This document shows, one piece after another, positions 54,980-63,408 of a stretch of 64,000 nt of DNA (position 1 is its first letter; each line of letters starts with the position of its first letter). This DNA comes from Mycolicibacterium sp. HK-90 (GTDB lineage: Bacteria > Actinomycetota > Actinomycetes > Mycobacteriales > Mycobacteriaceae). The stretch lies in assembly GCF_030486405.1 (NCBI RefSeq), contig NZ_CP129613.1, positions 1,426,001-1,490,000 of the forward strand, read 5' to 3'. The notes below the pieces were generated by a model. That model did not search any database and had not been told where the DNA came from. It saw only the letters and a list, made by a program, of their open reading frames with translations. The translations under genes were made by a program, and so were the position numbers.

Positions 54980-55474
54980 TCAGGTTTCTGGAACTGCGAC
55001 GACATGGACGAAGTCCGGGTCGATGTCGGCGATGTAGACGCGGGTGGCCTTGGGCAGCGCGTCGGCTTCGTCACTCTTGGCGCGGGAGAACACGCGGTTG
55101 CCGTCGGCGTCGACGAAGGAGACCTCACCCCACCCGCCCGGCGGGACCTCCAGGGTGACCGTGCCGAGCAGGCCGACGTAGGAGGACCTGCCCCGGTGCG
55201 AGTTGGCCTGCTGGCGGCGCATGTAGGGCAACAGCAGGCCGTTGAGCGCGAACACCAGGACCACGGCGCAGGCCGCGGCCAGCGCGGCGGACCACACGGT
55301 GCCGAGCCCGAGCCAGGTGCCGATCAGCCCTCCGGTGCCGGCGCCGAGCAGGGCAACCGACAGGCCGGTGAGACTCAGGAACGGCATCCCGTCCCCGTGC
55401 CCGACATCGGCCAGCAGCAGGGCGGCCAGGACGGCGACGCCGCCGACGACGAACGCGGCCAGGTAAACAGCCAT
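54980..55474 (-). CDS. NfeD/YuaF-like membrane protein
   Basis: The 164-residue protein has about three membrane helices (VYLAAFVVGGVAVLAALLL, TGLSVALLGAGTGGLIGTWL, VWSAALAAACAVVLVFALNGLLL) and a C-terminal beta-rich OB-fold domain (SYVGLLGTVTLEVPPGGWGEVSFVDADG) as in NfeD-like and YuaF proteins. YuaF is encoded with the flotillin YuaG in Bacillus, so a shared membrane-scaffold function is likely. ATG was chosen at the first helix; the longer frame upstream encodes charged, non-conserved residues and would reach into the infA promoter region. Confidence 0.78.
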   Translation of the reverse strand: MAVYLAAFVVGGVAVLAALLLADVGHGDGMPFLSLTGLSVALLGAGTGGLIGTWLGLGTVWSAALAAACAVVLVFALNGLLLPYMRRQQANSHRGRSSYVGLLGTVTLEVPPGGWGEVSFVDADGNRVFSRAKSDEADALPKATRVYIADIDPDFVHVVAVPET

Positions 55475-55804
55475 CACGTGCTCGTGGTCTCCGTTCTCCG
55501 AGCGCGGATCAGTCCGTACTATTCTCGCCTGTTCCGGGGCTCCGCGGCGCACCAATCTCCGGCGGAGATATCCGGTGGCCGGACCTGATCAGCCGTGATT
55601 TTGGCGCAGGCCGCCGAGCGGGTATTGTGGACCAACGGTGCGGCTATCGTGCCGACTTTTTGCGTGCCCCGTCTTGGAACTGCTGAATTTCTGCAAATTC
55701 GCCTCGATCCGGCTCACGTTTTGAAGTTGGTCGGCTGCAGCACCACGACGGGCTGCATTGCGACTAATGAAGCTACGAAACGAAAGCAAGGATCGCCGAA
55801 CAGC
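55475..55804. other. Gene-free divergent region between NfeD/YuaF-like gene and infA
   Basis: This 330-base stretch has no protein-coding sequence I trust. It carries the predicted infA promoter (separate entry), an infA leader of about 170 bases and, on the other strand, whatever drives the membrane-protein operon. A candidate direct repeat or strong hairpin was not found. In the leader, the bases before infA are relatively AT-richer than the genes around. Confidence 0.5.
55601..55628 (+). promoter_or_regulatory. Putative sigma-A promoter of infA and the alpha operon
   Basis: TTGGCG (55601-55606) and TATTGT (55623-55628) are spaced by 16 bases. The -35 hexamer is identical to that of the spc operon promoter in this window. 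Transcription from here would give a leader of about 170 bases before infA. Confidence 0.52.
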
Positions 55805-56026
55805 ATGGCCAAGAAAGACGGTGCCATCGAGGTCGAGGGTCGCGTGGTCGAACCTCTGCCCAATGCGATGTTTCGCATTGAGCTGGAGAACGGACACAAG
55901 GTCCTGGCCCACATCAGCGGCAAGATGCGGCAGCACTACATCCGCATCCTGCCCGAGGACCGGGTAGTGGTGGAGCTCTCTCCGTACGACCTGTCCCGGG
56001 GCCGCATCGTGTACCGGTACAAGTGA
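55805..56026 (+). CDS. infA: Translation initiation factor IF-1
   Basis: IF-1 occupies the ribosomal A site during initiation. The 73-residue protein begins [20 protein letters not shown] and has the S1/OB-fold segments [20 protein letters not shown] and RIVYRYK. The open frame continues upstream without similarity, so the ATG at the family start was chosen; no strong Shine-Dalgarno precedes it, but AAAGCAAGGAT lies about ten bases before. It is followed 87 bases later by rpmJ. Confidence 0.98.
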
Positions 56027-56113
56027 CCCCATAGAAGCCCGACCAGTAACGACGAGAACCGGTGGCGTGCGCACGTGCACGCCACCAACAGAGCCAGAAG
56101 GATCGAAAAAGCC

Positions 56114-56227
56114 GTGAAGGTGAACCCGAGCGTCAAGCCCATCTGCGATAAGTGCAGGGTGATCCGCCGGCATGGGCGGGTCATGGTGATCTGCAGCGAT
56201 CCCCGCCACAAGCAGCGGCAGGGCTAA
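56114..56227 (+). CDS. rpmJ: 50S ribosomal protein L36, zinc-binding
   Basis: This 37-residue protein is shorter than usual gene-finding limits. It starts with GTG as [20 protein letters not shown] and ends DPRHKQRQG. Two cysteines in CDKC, one in VICSD and the histidine in PRHKQ form the zinc site, so this is the zinc-type L36. It lies between infA and rpsM as in most bacteria. A 6-bp hairpin starts immediately after its stop codon. Confidence 0.97.
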
Positions 56228-56362
56228 CCGTCCAGACACGGACGGCACACACAACTGAATGATGAACTCCCAGCACCACTGAACGGATCCGCCGTTCATC
56301 CGCGATGAGCAGTCATCCACGTCCGGCACGGAGGCCGGACCCCTTCAGAGCCCTTAGGGGCT
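56228..56362 (+). promoter_or_regulatory. Series of hairpins between rpmJ and rpsM
   Basis: Four short perfect stems occur in order: CCGTCC/GGACGG (56228-56245), GAACGG/CCGTTC (56281-56297), GTCCGGC/GCCGGAC (56321-56340) and AGCCC/GGGCT (56349-56362). They occupy much of the 187-base gap before rpsM. None has a T-run. A structured leader for ribosomal-protein autoregulation (S4 does this in other bacteria) or an mRNA processing region is possible. Confidence 0.4.
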
Positions 56363-56414
56363 GGTGGGAACGGGCTGGGACCAGACCTCCGCAGAGAAGA
56401 AGGAACACCGCCAC

Positions 56415-56789
56415 ATGGCACGCCTCGTGGGCGTCGATCTTCCGCGCGACAAGCGCATGGAGATCGCGCTGACTTACATCTACGGCATCGGCCGTACCCG
56501 TTCGAACGAGATTCTCGCCGCGACGGGCATCGACAAGAACATGCGCACCAAGGACCTGACCGACGATCAGGTGACCGTTCTGCGCGACTACATCGAAGGC
56601 AACCTCAAGGTTGAGGGTGACCTGCGCCGCGAGGTGCAGGCCGACATTCGCCGCAAGATCGAGATCGGCTGCTACCAGGGCCTGCGGCACCGCCGTGGTC
56701 TGCCGGTGCGTGGCCAGCGGACCAAGACCAATGCGCGTACCCGCAAGGGCCCGAAGCGCACCATCGCCGGCAAGAAGAAGGCTAGGTAA
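56415..56789 (+). CDS. rpsM: 30S ribosomal protein S13
   Basis: S13 lies in the head of the small subunit and contacts the P-site tRNA with its tail. The 124-residue protein starts [26 protein letters not shown] and has the family segment [22 protein letters not shown]. The ATG was chosen at the family start; an in-frame ATG 51 bases upstream has no similarity. AGAAGAAGGA serves as Shine-Dalgarno. A 187-base leader with hairpins precedes it. Confidence 0.98.
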
Positions 56790-56794
56790 CCCCG

Positions 56795-57208
56795 ATGGCA
56801 CCACCGAAGAAGGCCGCGGGCGCCAAGCGCGGTAAGACCACCCGTCGCCGGGAAAAGAAGAACGTCCCGCACGGCGCCGCACACATCAAGAGCACGTTCA
56901 ACAACACGATCGTCTCGATCACCGATCCTCAGGGCAACGTCATCGCCTGGGCGTCGTCGGGTCATGTCGGCTTCAAGGGCTCGCGTAAGTCGACCCCGTT
57001 CGCCGCTCAGCTGGCCGCCGAGAACGCCGCCCGCAAGGCGCAGGAGCACGGCGTCAAGAAGGTCGACGTGTTCGTCAAGGGCCCGGGTTCGGGCCGTGAG
57101 ACCGCCATCCGCTCGCTGCAGGCCGCCGGCCTCGAGGTGGGCGCGATTTCCGACGTCACTCCGCAGCCGCACAACGGCTGCCGTCCGCCCAAGCGGCGCC
57201 GGGTCTAG
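56795..57208 (+). CDS. rpsK: 30S ribosomal protein S11
   Basis: S11 forms part of the platform and the mRNA exit site. The 137-residue protein has a basic Lys/Arg-rich N-terminus ([20 protein letters not shown]), the segment [20 protein letters not shown] and the C-terminal [17 protein letters not shown] end, here [15 protein letters not shown]. It is five bases after rpsM and 14 bases before rpsD. Confidence 0.98.
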   Translation: MAPPKKAAGAKRGKTTRRREKKNVPHGAAHIKSTFNNTIVSITDPQGNVIAWASSGHVGFKGSRKSTPFAAQLAAENAARKAQEHGVKKVDVFVKGPGSGRETAIRSLQAAGLEVGAISDVTPQPHNGCRPPKRRRV

Positions 57209-57222
57209 GAAGGATCTAGAAA

Positions 57223-57828
57223 ATGGCTCGTTATACCGGCCCCGCCACCCGCAAGTCGCGCCGTCTCGGCGTCGACCTGATCGGCGGCGATCAGTCGTTC
57301 GAGAAGCGCCCCTACCCGCCCGGCCAGCACGGTCGCGCGCGGATCAAGGAGAGCGAATACCGCACGCAGCTGCAGGAGAAGCAGAAGGCTCGCTTCACCT
57401 ACGGCGTGCTGGAGAAGCAGTTCCGCAAGTACTACGAAGAGGCCAACCGTCAGGCTGGCAAGACCGGTGAGAACCTGCTCCAGATCCTGGAGAGCCGGCT
57501 GGACAACGTCGTGTACCGCGCCGGCCTGGCGCGTACCCGCCGGATGGCCCGCCAGCTGGTCAGCCACGGCCACTTCACCGTCAACGGTGTCAAGGTGAAC
57601 ATCCCGAGCTACCGGGTGTCGCAGTACGACATCATCGACATCAAGGAAAAGTCGCTGAACACCCTGCCGTTCGAGCTTTCTCGGCAGACCGCGGGTGAGC
57701 GTCCGATCCCGTCGTGGCTGCAGGTCGTCGGGGAGCGCCAGCGCATCCTCGTCCACCAGCTGCCCGAGCGCGCGCAGATCCAGGTGCCGCTCACCGAACA
57801 GCTCATCGTCGAGTTCTACTCGAAGTAA
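57223..57828 (+). CDS. rpsD: 30S ribosomal protein S4
   Basis: S4 nucleates 16S rRNA assembly and, in other bacteria, represses alpha-operon translation. The 201-residue protein starts MARYTGPATRKSRRLGVDL and lacks the zinc cysteines at the N-terminus, so it is the zinc-free form. The S4 RNA-binding domain LESRLDNVVYRAGLARTRRMARQLVSHGHFTVNG is intact. The C-terminus ends LTEQLIVEFYSK. The next gene is rpoA after 72 bases, which contain a TCGACC/GGTCGA hairpin. Confidence 0.98.
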   Translation: MARYTGPATRKSRRLGVDLIGGDQSFEKRPYPPGQHGRARIKESEYRTQLQEKQKARFTYGVLEKQFRKYYEEANRQAGKTGENLLQILESRLDNVVYRAGLARTRRMARQLVSHGHFTVNGVKVNIPSYRVSQYDIIDIKEKSLNTLPFELSRQTAGERPIPSWLQVVGERQRILVHQLPERAQIQVPLTEQLIVEFYSK

Positions 57829-58953
<1,125 letters not shown>

Positions 58954-59012
58954 CGAAAACCGTCCCGGTCCTACCTGATACGGGGGCCGGCCCCATTTAG
59001 GAGATAGTCGCA

Positions 59013-59555
59013 ATGCCCAAACCCACCAAGGGTCCTCGCCTCGGCGGGTCGTCCTCACACCAGAAGGCGCTCTTGGCCAACCTGGCCACGTCGCTGTTCG
59101 AGCACGGCCGGATCAAGACGACCGAGCCGAAGGCCCGGGCGTTGCGTCCGTACGCCGAGAAGCTGATCACCCACGCCAAGAAGGGCGAGCTGCACAACCG
59201 GCGCGAGGTGATGAAGAAGATCCGCGACAAGGACGTCGTGCACGTTCTGTTCGCCGAGATCGGTCCCTTCTTCGCCGATCGCGAGGGCGGCTACACCCGC
59301 ATCATCAAGGTCGAGAACCGTAAGGGCGACAACGCCCCCATGGCGGTCATCGAGCTGGTGCGGGAGAAGACCGTGACCTCCGAGGCGGACCGCGCACGTC
59401 GCGCTGCCGCCGCGCAGGCCAAGGCCGCCGAGGCTGAGGCCCCCGCTGAGGACGCCGCCGAAGAGGCCAAGGTCGAGGAGACCGAGGCTCCTGAGGCCGC
59501 TACCGAGGAGGCTCCGGCCGACGAGGCAGCTTCTGAGGATGACGCCAAGTCCTGA
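59013..59555 (+). CDS. rplQ: 50S ribosomal protein L17
   Basis: L17 sits near the peptide exit tunnel. The core residues 1-125 are normal ([34 protein letters not shown]). An actinobacterial C-terminal extension of about 50 residues follows, made of Ala, Glu, Pro and Asp repeats ([25 protein letters not shown]), giving 180 residues in all. A 12-base palindrome GGGGCCGGCCCC precedes its AGGAG Shine-Dalgarno. A perfect 14-bp hairpin begins 13 bases after its stop codon. Confidence 0.97.
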   Translation: MPKPTKGPRLGGSSSHQKALLANLATSLFEHGRIKTTEPKARALRPYAEKLITHAKKGELHNRREVMKKIRDKDVVHVLFAEIGPFFADREGGYTRIIKVENRKGDNAPMAVIELVREKTVTSEADRARRAAAAQAKAAEAEAPAEDAAEEAKVEETEAPEAATEEAPADEAASEDDAKS

Positions 59556-60441
59556 TCAGGCATTGAACGACATGCCCGCCATCGATTCCGGTGGCGGGCA
59601 TGTCGCTTCTGTCCGCCTGCGGCTCGATATCGCATACGACGGCACCGATTTCGCGGGCTGGGCGGTGCAGGCCGGTCAGCGCACGGTCGCCGGGGTGATC
59701 GACGAGGCGCTCTCGACGGTGTTCCGCACGACGGTGGTGACGCGGACCGCGGGCCGCACCGACACCGGCGTGCATGCCACCGGCCAGGTCGCCCATGTCG
59801 ACATCCCCGTCGACGCCGTCGCGCACGCCTACCCGCGGAGCACGCGCCCCGGCGATGCCGAATTCACCCCGCTGGTGCGACGATTGGCGCGGCTGCTGCC
59901 GACTGATGTCCGCATCCGCGACATCGTCCGGGCCCCTGCGGGTTTCGACGCCAGGTTCTCGGCGCTGCGTCGGCATTACACCTATCGTCTGAGCCTGGCC
60001 CCGTACGGTGTCGAGCCGGCCGAGGCCCGGTTCGTGACACCGTGGGCGAAGCCGCTGGACGTCGACGCGATGTCGGCAGCGTCACGGGAGTTGTTGGGCC
60101 TCAATGACTTTGCGGCGTTCTGCCGTCACCGTCCCGGCGCCACCACGATCCGTGACCTGCAGCGGCTCGAGTGGGTTCGCGACGGCCACTACGTGACCGC
60201 TCATGTCACCGCGGACGCCTTCTGCTGGAACATGGTTCGCTCACTGGTCGGCGCGCTGCTGGCAGTGGGGGAGGGCAGGCGGTCACCGGATTGGACGGCC
60301 GGCCTGCTGGGGGAGACCAGCCGGTCCAGTGATTTCGCCGCCGCGCCCGCCCGGGGTCTGACGCTCGTTCAGGTCGACTACCCGCCCGACGAGGAGATGG
60401 CGGCCCGCAACGTCGTCACCCGGGACGTGCGCACGCTCTGA
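59539..60441 (+). CDS. truA: tRNA pseudouridine(38-40) synthase TruA
   Basis: TruA makes pseudouridine at positions 38-40 of tRNA anticodon arms. The 300-residue protein has the catalytic aspartate at residue 75 in [17 protein letters not shown], the opening [17 protein letters not shown] and the segment DFAAFCRHR; the later [19 protein letters not shown] is also typical. Two ATG starts are possible: 59539, inside the end of rplQ, and 59572, inside a perfect hairpin. The first gives a leader peptide length like that of mycobacterial relatives, but initiation at the second would be sensitive to the hairpin. Confidence 0.93.
   Translation: MTPSPDQALNDMPAIDSGGGHVASVRLRLDIAYDGTDFAGWAVQAGQRTVAGVIDEALSTVFRTTVVTRTAGRTDTGVHATGQVAHVDIPVDAVAHAYPRSTRPGDAEFTPLVRRLARLLPTDVRIRDIVRAPAGFDARFSALRRHYTYRLSLAPYGVEPAEARFVTPWAKPLDVDAMSAASRELLGLNDFAAFCRHRPGATTIRDLQRLEWVRDGHYVTAHVTADAFCWNMVRSLVGALLAVGEGRRSPDWTAGLLGETSRSSDFAAAPARGLTLVQVDYPPDEEMAARNVVTRDVRTL
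59568..59605 (+). terminator. 14-bp perfect hairpin at the rplQ/truA junction
   Basis: CGACATGCCCGCCA (59568-59581) pairs perfectly with TGGCGGGCATGTCG (59592-59605) around a ten-base loop. It starts 13 bases past the rplQ stop, where a terminator would be expected, but there is no T-run and it lies within the truA reading frame, its 5' arm containing the alternative truA ATG at 59572. It may act as partial terminator, mRNA 3'-end stabiliser or a translation control for truA. Confidence 0.55.
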
Positions 60442-60485
60442 GGTGCGGGGGCCTTCGGCCCGGTGACGAATGCTGTCCACCGCTC

Positions 60486-61148
60486 TCAGAGCCGGGCGGC
60501 GACGAACCTCGCCGCCTGGGCCACCATGCCCGACCGGATGTAGCCGGGCGCCAGGTGATCCTGCCACCCGGCCCGCCAGTTGTACGGGCTGCTGGGGTTG
60601 CACACCGGGTCGTCGGAGTGGCACAGGTCGATGGTGCGGTTGCGATAGGCCGGGTTCAGCAGCGTGATCGGCATGGCCCAGTTGGCGCCGTTGCCGAACA
60701 ACGCCACCGCCGCGACGTGCCGGTCGGTGCCGGTCGGCAGCGGACTGTTGAATGTGAATGCCGCGACGGGCATGGCCAGCACGAGATCGGTTGCGGCGGC
60801 GCCCAACGAGTAGCCGCCGAGCACCAGGCGGGTCCGGGGACAGTTGCGGGCCATCCACTGCACGCGTCGGCTCATGTCGTTGGCGCCCACGTCGACCTGG
60901 GTGTCGGCCGGATATCTCACCGGATAGAGGCTGATGTTCGGGCCGCGCAGGGCGCGCAACGCATTGACGAAGGCAGCACCGACTTGTCCGGGACCCGGGG
61001 GCTCCATGCGGCCGCGGGCGAACACCACCTCGGCGGGCGGGCATGTGACGCCGTTCGCGGTGCCGATCATGCTGGGCGCCACCGCCATTGGTACCACGAC
61101 CGCAGTCAGGGTGGTGATCAGCACGGCCGACATGCGACGGCCAATCAC
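60486..61148 (-). CDS. Cutinase-family serine esterase (copy 4)
   Basis: The 220-residue protein is an exported alpha/beta-hydrolase of the cutinase-like (Culp) family. A signal peptide of about 32 residues (MSAVLITTLTAVVVPMAVAPSM region) precedes the mature start VTCPPAEVVFARGRMEPPG. The nucleophile is the serine of LVLGGYSLGAAATD, the acid lies in DDPVC and the histidine in DHLAPGY. Cysteines are placed for the usual disulfides. The GTG start fits a TACCAT -10 element seven bases upstream. Mycobacterial homologues act as lipases, phospholipases or esterases on cell-surface lipids. Confidence 0.88.
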   Translation of the reverse strand: MIGRRMSAVLITTLTAVVVPMAVAPSMIGTANGVTCPPAEVVFARGRMEPPGPGQVGAAFVNALRALRGPNISLYPVRYPADTQVDVGANDMSRRVQWMARNCPRTRLVLGGYSLGAAATDLVLAMPVAAFTFNSPLPTGTDRHVAAVALFGNGANWAMPITLLNPAYRNRTIDLCHSDDPVCNPSSPYNWRAGWQDHLAPGYIRSGMVAQAARFVAARL

Positions 61149-61155
61149 GCATCAG

Positions 61156-61161
61156 ATGGTA
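61156..61161 (-). promoter_or_regulatory. -10 element of cutinase copy 4
   Basis: TACCAT on the minus strand is seven bases before the GTG at 61148, so the transcript probably starts on the start codon. The -35 region is not obvious. Confidence 0.4.
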
Positions 61162-61297
61162 TTTACGGTCCCGTCGAGAATAGGTGCCGGTCCGGCAACG
61201 ATCTGGCGACGAAGATGTTCAGCCGTAGTCCGCCGACACTACGGGTTTTGGCGCGATGCCGGCCGAATCCGGCCGAAAACCGTAGTCTCGGCGTGGG

Positions 61298-62002
61298 TCA
61301 GAGTCGGCCCGCCACGAAATCAGCGGCCTGGTTGACCATTCCGGCGTCGATGTAGGCGCCGGCCAGGTGATCGGGCCAGTTGTTGCGCCAGGTGTCGGGA
61401 TCGGCCGGGTTGCAGATCGGGTCGGCTCCGTGGCACAGCTCGATGGTCCGGTCGGCGTAGACCGGGCTGAAGTTGGAGATGGGGCCGACCCAGGCCGCGC
61501 CGTTGCCGAACAGTGCGATGGCCGCGATGTGGTCGGCCGCGTTGGCGGGAAGCGGGCTCTTGAAGCCGAAGCCGGTGAACGGAACGGCGAGCACGACGTC
61601 GGCGACGGCCGCGCCCAGCGAGTACCCGCCGATCACGAGCCGGGTGTCCGGGCAGTTGTTGGCCATGTACTGGATGTGGCCGCTCATGTCATTGGCGCCG
61701 ATGTCGACCTCGGTGTCCGCCGGGTATCGGACGGCATAGACGCCGATGTTCTTGTCGACCCTGGACCGCAGCGCGTTGACGAATGCGTTGCCCAGCGTGC
61801 CGACGCCGGCGGGTTCGGTGCGACCGCGGGCGAAGACGACCTCGACCGGTGGGCATGGGGCGGCATTGGCCACCGCTGTAGAGCCGGGGATCACGGCCGA
61901 GGTGACCGGCAGGATTGCCGCGACCGCCGTGATGATGGCGATCACACACATCCACCGCCGGACCGGCCGGGGCCCGGGCCTTTCGATGGGAAGTTCGACC
62001 AC
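61298..62002 (-). CDS. Cutinase-family serine esterase (copy 3)
   Basis: The 234-residue protein has a longer, Arg/Pro-rich N-terminus before the hydrophobic signal segment (CVIAIITAVAAILPVTSAVIPGS). The mature domain reads CPPVEVVFARGRTEPAG, nucleophile GGYSLGAAVADVVLA and C-terminal DPICNPADPDTW with DHLAGAY. It is the closest relative of copy 4: both have GYSLG in place of GYSQG and an NDMS segment. GTG starts seven bases after a TACGAT hexamer. A 149-base gap separates it from copy 4. Confidence 0.88.
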   Translation of the reverse strand: MVELPIERPGPRPVRRWMCVIAIITAVAAILPVTSAVIPGSTAVANAAPCPPVEVVFARGRTEPAGVGTLGNAFVNALRSRVDKNIGVYAVRYPADTEVDIGANDMSGHIQYMANNCPDTRLVIGGYSLGAAVADVVLAVPFTGFGFKSPLPANAADHIAAIALFGNGAAWVGPISNFSPVYADRTIELCHGADPICNPADPDTWRNNWPDHLAGAYIDAGMVNQAADFVAGRL

Positions 62003-62009
62003 CTAAGCG

Positions 62010-62015
62010 ATCGTA
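62010..62015 (-). promoter_or_regulatory. -10 element of cutinase copy 3
   Basis: TACGAT on the minus strand is seven bases before the GTG at 62002, the spacing expected for a leaderless mRNA. It lies in the 24-base gap after cutinase copy 2. Confidence 0.38.
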
Positions 62016-62026
62016 GCGGACGCGGG

Positions 62027-62695
62027 CTACAGCAGCCCGGCGACGAAGTTTGCGGCGTCGTTGGCAGCGCCTTCGTAGGCCCGGTGCGCCGGGACGCTGT
62101 CGCCGTCGGTGCAGACCGGGTCACCCGGGTTGCACAGGTCGATGGAACGCGAGCCGTACACCGGGCTGGCAGTCATCGGCAGACCGAGTTTGGCCGACGG
62201 GTTGCCGAAGACGGCGACCGCGGCGACGTGCTCAGGGACGTTCGGCGGCAGCGGCGCGGTGAAGCCGACGGCCGGGAACGGAACGGCGGCGATCACGTCG
62301 ATCACCGCGGCCCCCTGCGAATAGCCGCCGAGCACCAGGCGGGTCGCCGGGCAGTTGTCCACCATCCACTGGATGTGGCCGCTGGCGTCGTTGGCGCCGC
62401 CGGCCGCGGCCAGGAAGTCGTAGCTGGCGGGGTAGTTCACCGCGTAGGCGCCGACGGAGCGGCCGCCGACCTTGCCGCGCAGCGAGTTGACGAACGCGCT
62501 GCCGATCCGGCCGAGGCCCGGGCTCTCGCTCGTGCCGCGGGCGAAAACGACCTCGATGTCCGGGCAGTCGGCCGCCGAGGCCACCGGAAGCGTCGAGGTG
62601 GGCGTCGGCACCACAACCGGTGCGACGACGGCGGCGGCAGCGGTCAGCGCTGCTGCCACGAACACGGTGCAGCGACGAACAAGATCAATGGCCAC
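62027..62695 (-). CDS. Cutinase-family serine esterase (copy 2)
   Basis: This 222-residue exported esterase has signal peptide residues through about 40 (VFVAAALTAAAAVVAPVVV), then CPDIEVVFARGTSESPGLG. The nucleophile motif is VLGGYSQGAAVIDVIA; the catalytic acid and histidine are in GDPVCTDG and PAHRAYEG. With copy 1 it forms a pair with classical GYSQG and NYPASYDFLAA segments. A TAGGAT element five bases before the GTG suggests a leaderless start. Lipid or ester substrate is unknown. Confidence 0.88.
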   Translation of the reverse strand: MAIDLVRRCTVFVAAALTAAAAVVAPVVVPTPTSTLPVASAADCPDIEVVFARGTSESPGLGRIGSAFVNSLRGKVGGRSVGAYAVNYPASYDFLAAAGGANDASGHIQWMVDNCPATRLVLGGYSQGAAVIDVIAAVPFPAVGFTAPLPPNVPEHVAAVAVFGNPSAKLGLPMTASPVYGSRSIDLCNPGDPVCTDGDSVPAHRAYEGAANDAANFVAGLL

Positions 62696-62700
62696 GCCAA

Positions 62701-62706
62701 ATCCTA
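62701..62706 (-). promoter_or_regulatory. -10 element of cutinase copy 2
   Basis: TAGGAT on the minus strand lies five bases before the GTG at 62695. It sits in the 25-base gap after copy 1, so this gene could have its own promoter as well as read-through. Confidence 0.38.
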
Positions 62707-62720
62707 ACGCTCGTGGGCGC

Positions 62721-63389
62721 CTAGACGATTCCCGCGACGAAGTTGGCGGCCTGATCGGCCATGCCTACGTAGTCGCTGTGCGCGAACGGGTTCCGGCCGC
62801 GCGAGCAGATCGGGTCACCGTCTTTGCAGATGTCGATGGCCTTGCCGCCGAACACCGACGAGGTGAGCGGGATCCCGAACTTGGCGGAGGGGTTTCCGAA
62901 GGCCACCGCCGCGGCGACCTGCGGGACCAGGTTGCCGGCCAGTGGCGGTGCCGATCCGACCTCCCCGACCCGGTTGCCGAGCGGCGGGATGCCGGCCAAC
63001 ATGTCGACGACCGCGGCGCCCTGTGAGTAGCCGCCGAGCACGACCCGGGTCGACGGGCACGAGGACGCCAGCGTGGCGATGCGGTTGGCGGCGTCGGTCG
63101 CTCCGTCAGCAGCGGCCAGGAAGTCGTAGCTGGCGGGGTAGTTGACCGCATAGGTGGAGACCGTGCGACCGCCGAGCCGGGAAGTCAGCGCGTCGGCGAA
63201 CGCCTGCCCGGGCCGGCCCAGACCCGGGGCATCGTTGGTGCCGCGGGCGAAGATGACCTCCACGTCGGAGCACGGTTCGGCAGCGGCAGGCGAGGCCAGA
63301 GCAAGCGGAACGGCCGCGCTGACCAGGGTCGATACGATCGCGGCCACCCGGGCCGACTTCCGGAGGAGACTCACGGGGGACATCGTCAC
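62721..63389 (-). CDS. Cutinase-family serine esterase (copy 1)
   Basis: This 222-residue exported esterase has a signal peptide ending near ALASPAAAEPC, then SDVEVIFARGTNDAPGLG. The nucleophile motif is VLGGYSQGAAVVDMLAG, the catalytic acid and histidine are in DGDPICSRGRNPFAHSDY, and cysteines are placed for two disulfides. The start may be GTG (used here) or an ATG six bases further. It is the first of four tandem copies on this strand, with a TAACCA hexamer six bases upstream as a weak -10. Confidence 0.88.
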   Translation of the reverse strand: MTMSPVSLLRKSARVAAIVSTLVSAAVPLALASPAAAEPCSDVEVIFARGTNDAPGLGRPGQAFADALTSRLGGRTVSTYAVNYPASYDFLAAADGATDAANRIATLASSCPSTRVVLGGYSQGAAVVDMLAGIPPLGNRVGEVGSAPPLAGNLVPQVAAAVAFGNPSAKFGIPLTSSVFGGKAIDICKDGDPICSRGRNPFAHSDYVGMADQAANFVAGIV

Positions 63390-63408
63390 ACAAAATGGTT
63401 AGCCGCGG

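Noticed and set aside
58983..58994. Palindrome GGGGCCGGCCCC before rplQ as a terminator
   Set aside because: No loop and no T-run, and it lies inside a tight ribosomal operon just ahead of the Shine-Dalgarno.
61367..62707. 446-residue plus-strand frame across two cutinase genes
   Set aside because: Shadow of GC-rich coding sequence; minus-strand cutinases have signal peptides and catalytic triads.
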